Source of the DNA: Luteimonas saliphila
Lineage (GTDB): Bacteria; Pseudomonadota; Gammaproteobacteria; Xanthomonadales; Xanthomonadaceae
NCBI RefSeq assembly: GCF_016774335.1
Contig: NZ_JAETWA010000045.1
Span: 186,001-250,000, forward strand
DNA: 64,000 nt
Reading direction: 5' to 3'
Shown one piece after another: positions 63,882 through 64,000 of this stretch. Within the stretch, counting starts at the first letter, position 1. Each line of letters starts with the position of its first letter. The notes under the pieces were generated by a model, which was given only the letters and a program-made list of their open reading frames with translations, had not been told where the DNA came from and ran no database searches. The translations under genes and the position numbers were made by a program.

Positions 63882-64000
63882 ATGCAGACGACCCCATCCC
63901 CTGTTTCCACCCAGCCGAGCTGGCGTTTCGACGCCGACCTGCTGCGCCGCTACGACCGGCCGGGACCGCGCTACACGTCGTACCCGACCGCGCCGAACTT
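63882..64000 (+). CDS. hemN: Oxygen-independent coproporphyrinogen III oxidase HemN (5' end only)
   Basis: Partial, runs off the right edge after about 39 residues. FDADLLRRYDRPGPRYTSYP is the conserved start of HemN. It makes haem without oxygen, matching the oxidase genes and FNR boxes beside it. The radical-SAM cysteines lie beyond the window. Confidence 0.9.
   Translation, partial: MQTTPSPVSTQPSWRFDADLLRRYDRPGPRYTSYPTAPN

Overview
The window is high-GC gammaproteobacterial chromosome carrying one complete prophage. The host genes (ALDH7 aldehyde dehydrogenase, azurin, a ccoNOQP/ccoGHIS cluster that keeps a TauE-like gene, hemN) and the GC-rich codon use fit the Xanthomonadaceae/Lysobacteraceae, for example a Luteimonas- or Lysobacter-like organism; that placement is inference. 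Host DNA covers about 1-1715 and 53288-64000. The prophage lies between a 39-bp direct repeat (1716-1754 and 53249-53287). The left copy is the 5' half of an intact tRNA-Arg(CCU) gene and the right copy is a truncated duplicate.

The prophage (about 51.5 kb, lambdoid siphovirus plan) reads as follows. At the left edge are a small HNH-like gene, a tyrosine integrase and a Xis-like HTH gene. A long leftward early operon (3465-11590) holds more than 20 small overlapping genes, including a PD-(D/E)XK exonuclease and a protein ending in an SSB-type tail, and starts with a pentapeptide-repeat gene. The immunity region (11640-13140) has a CI-like S24 repressor, a Cro-like protein and five 16-bp operators (two at PL, three between cI and cro); cI is followed by a secreted-protein gene. 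The rightward early genes (13643-21134) are a CII-like regulator, an O-like replication protein, NinB, a Ref-like nuclease, RuvC, dNMP kinase, a DnaQ-like exonuclease, endonuclease VII and a possible Q-type antiterminator. A 348-bp untranslated stretch precedes the late genes: holin, SAR-type lysozyme, a trypsin-like lipoprotein, Rz/Rz1, terminase, prohead protease, two tRNA-Ser genes, capsid, portal, connectors, a three-gene sugar/methyl-transfer cassette, tail genes with a -1 frameshift site, tape measure, tail tip and fibre. The right end holds accessory genes: a membrane-anchored alpha/beta hydrolase, zinc-finger and small proteins, an SRAP abasic-site protein and an HNH nuclease.

Downstream of the prophage lies a low-oxygen respiration region. 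It contains azurin (with an FNR-type box), a group III truncated haemoglobin broken by a one-base frameshift, a TauE-like membrane protein, ccoS-ccoI-ccoH-ccoG, a small membrane protein, ccoP-ccoQ-ccoO-ccoN and the start of hemN. FNR-type boxes between ccoN and hemN sit at class II positions for divergent promoters.

The most unusual signals are non-coding. Pairs of GNRA-tetraloop hairpins recur three times at the capsid and major tail genes. A predicted pseudoknot follows the tail tube gene. Several promoters place the start codon at about +1, suggesting leaderless messages for cro, cI, hemN and others.
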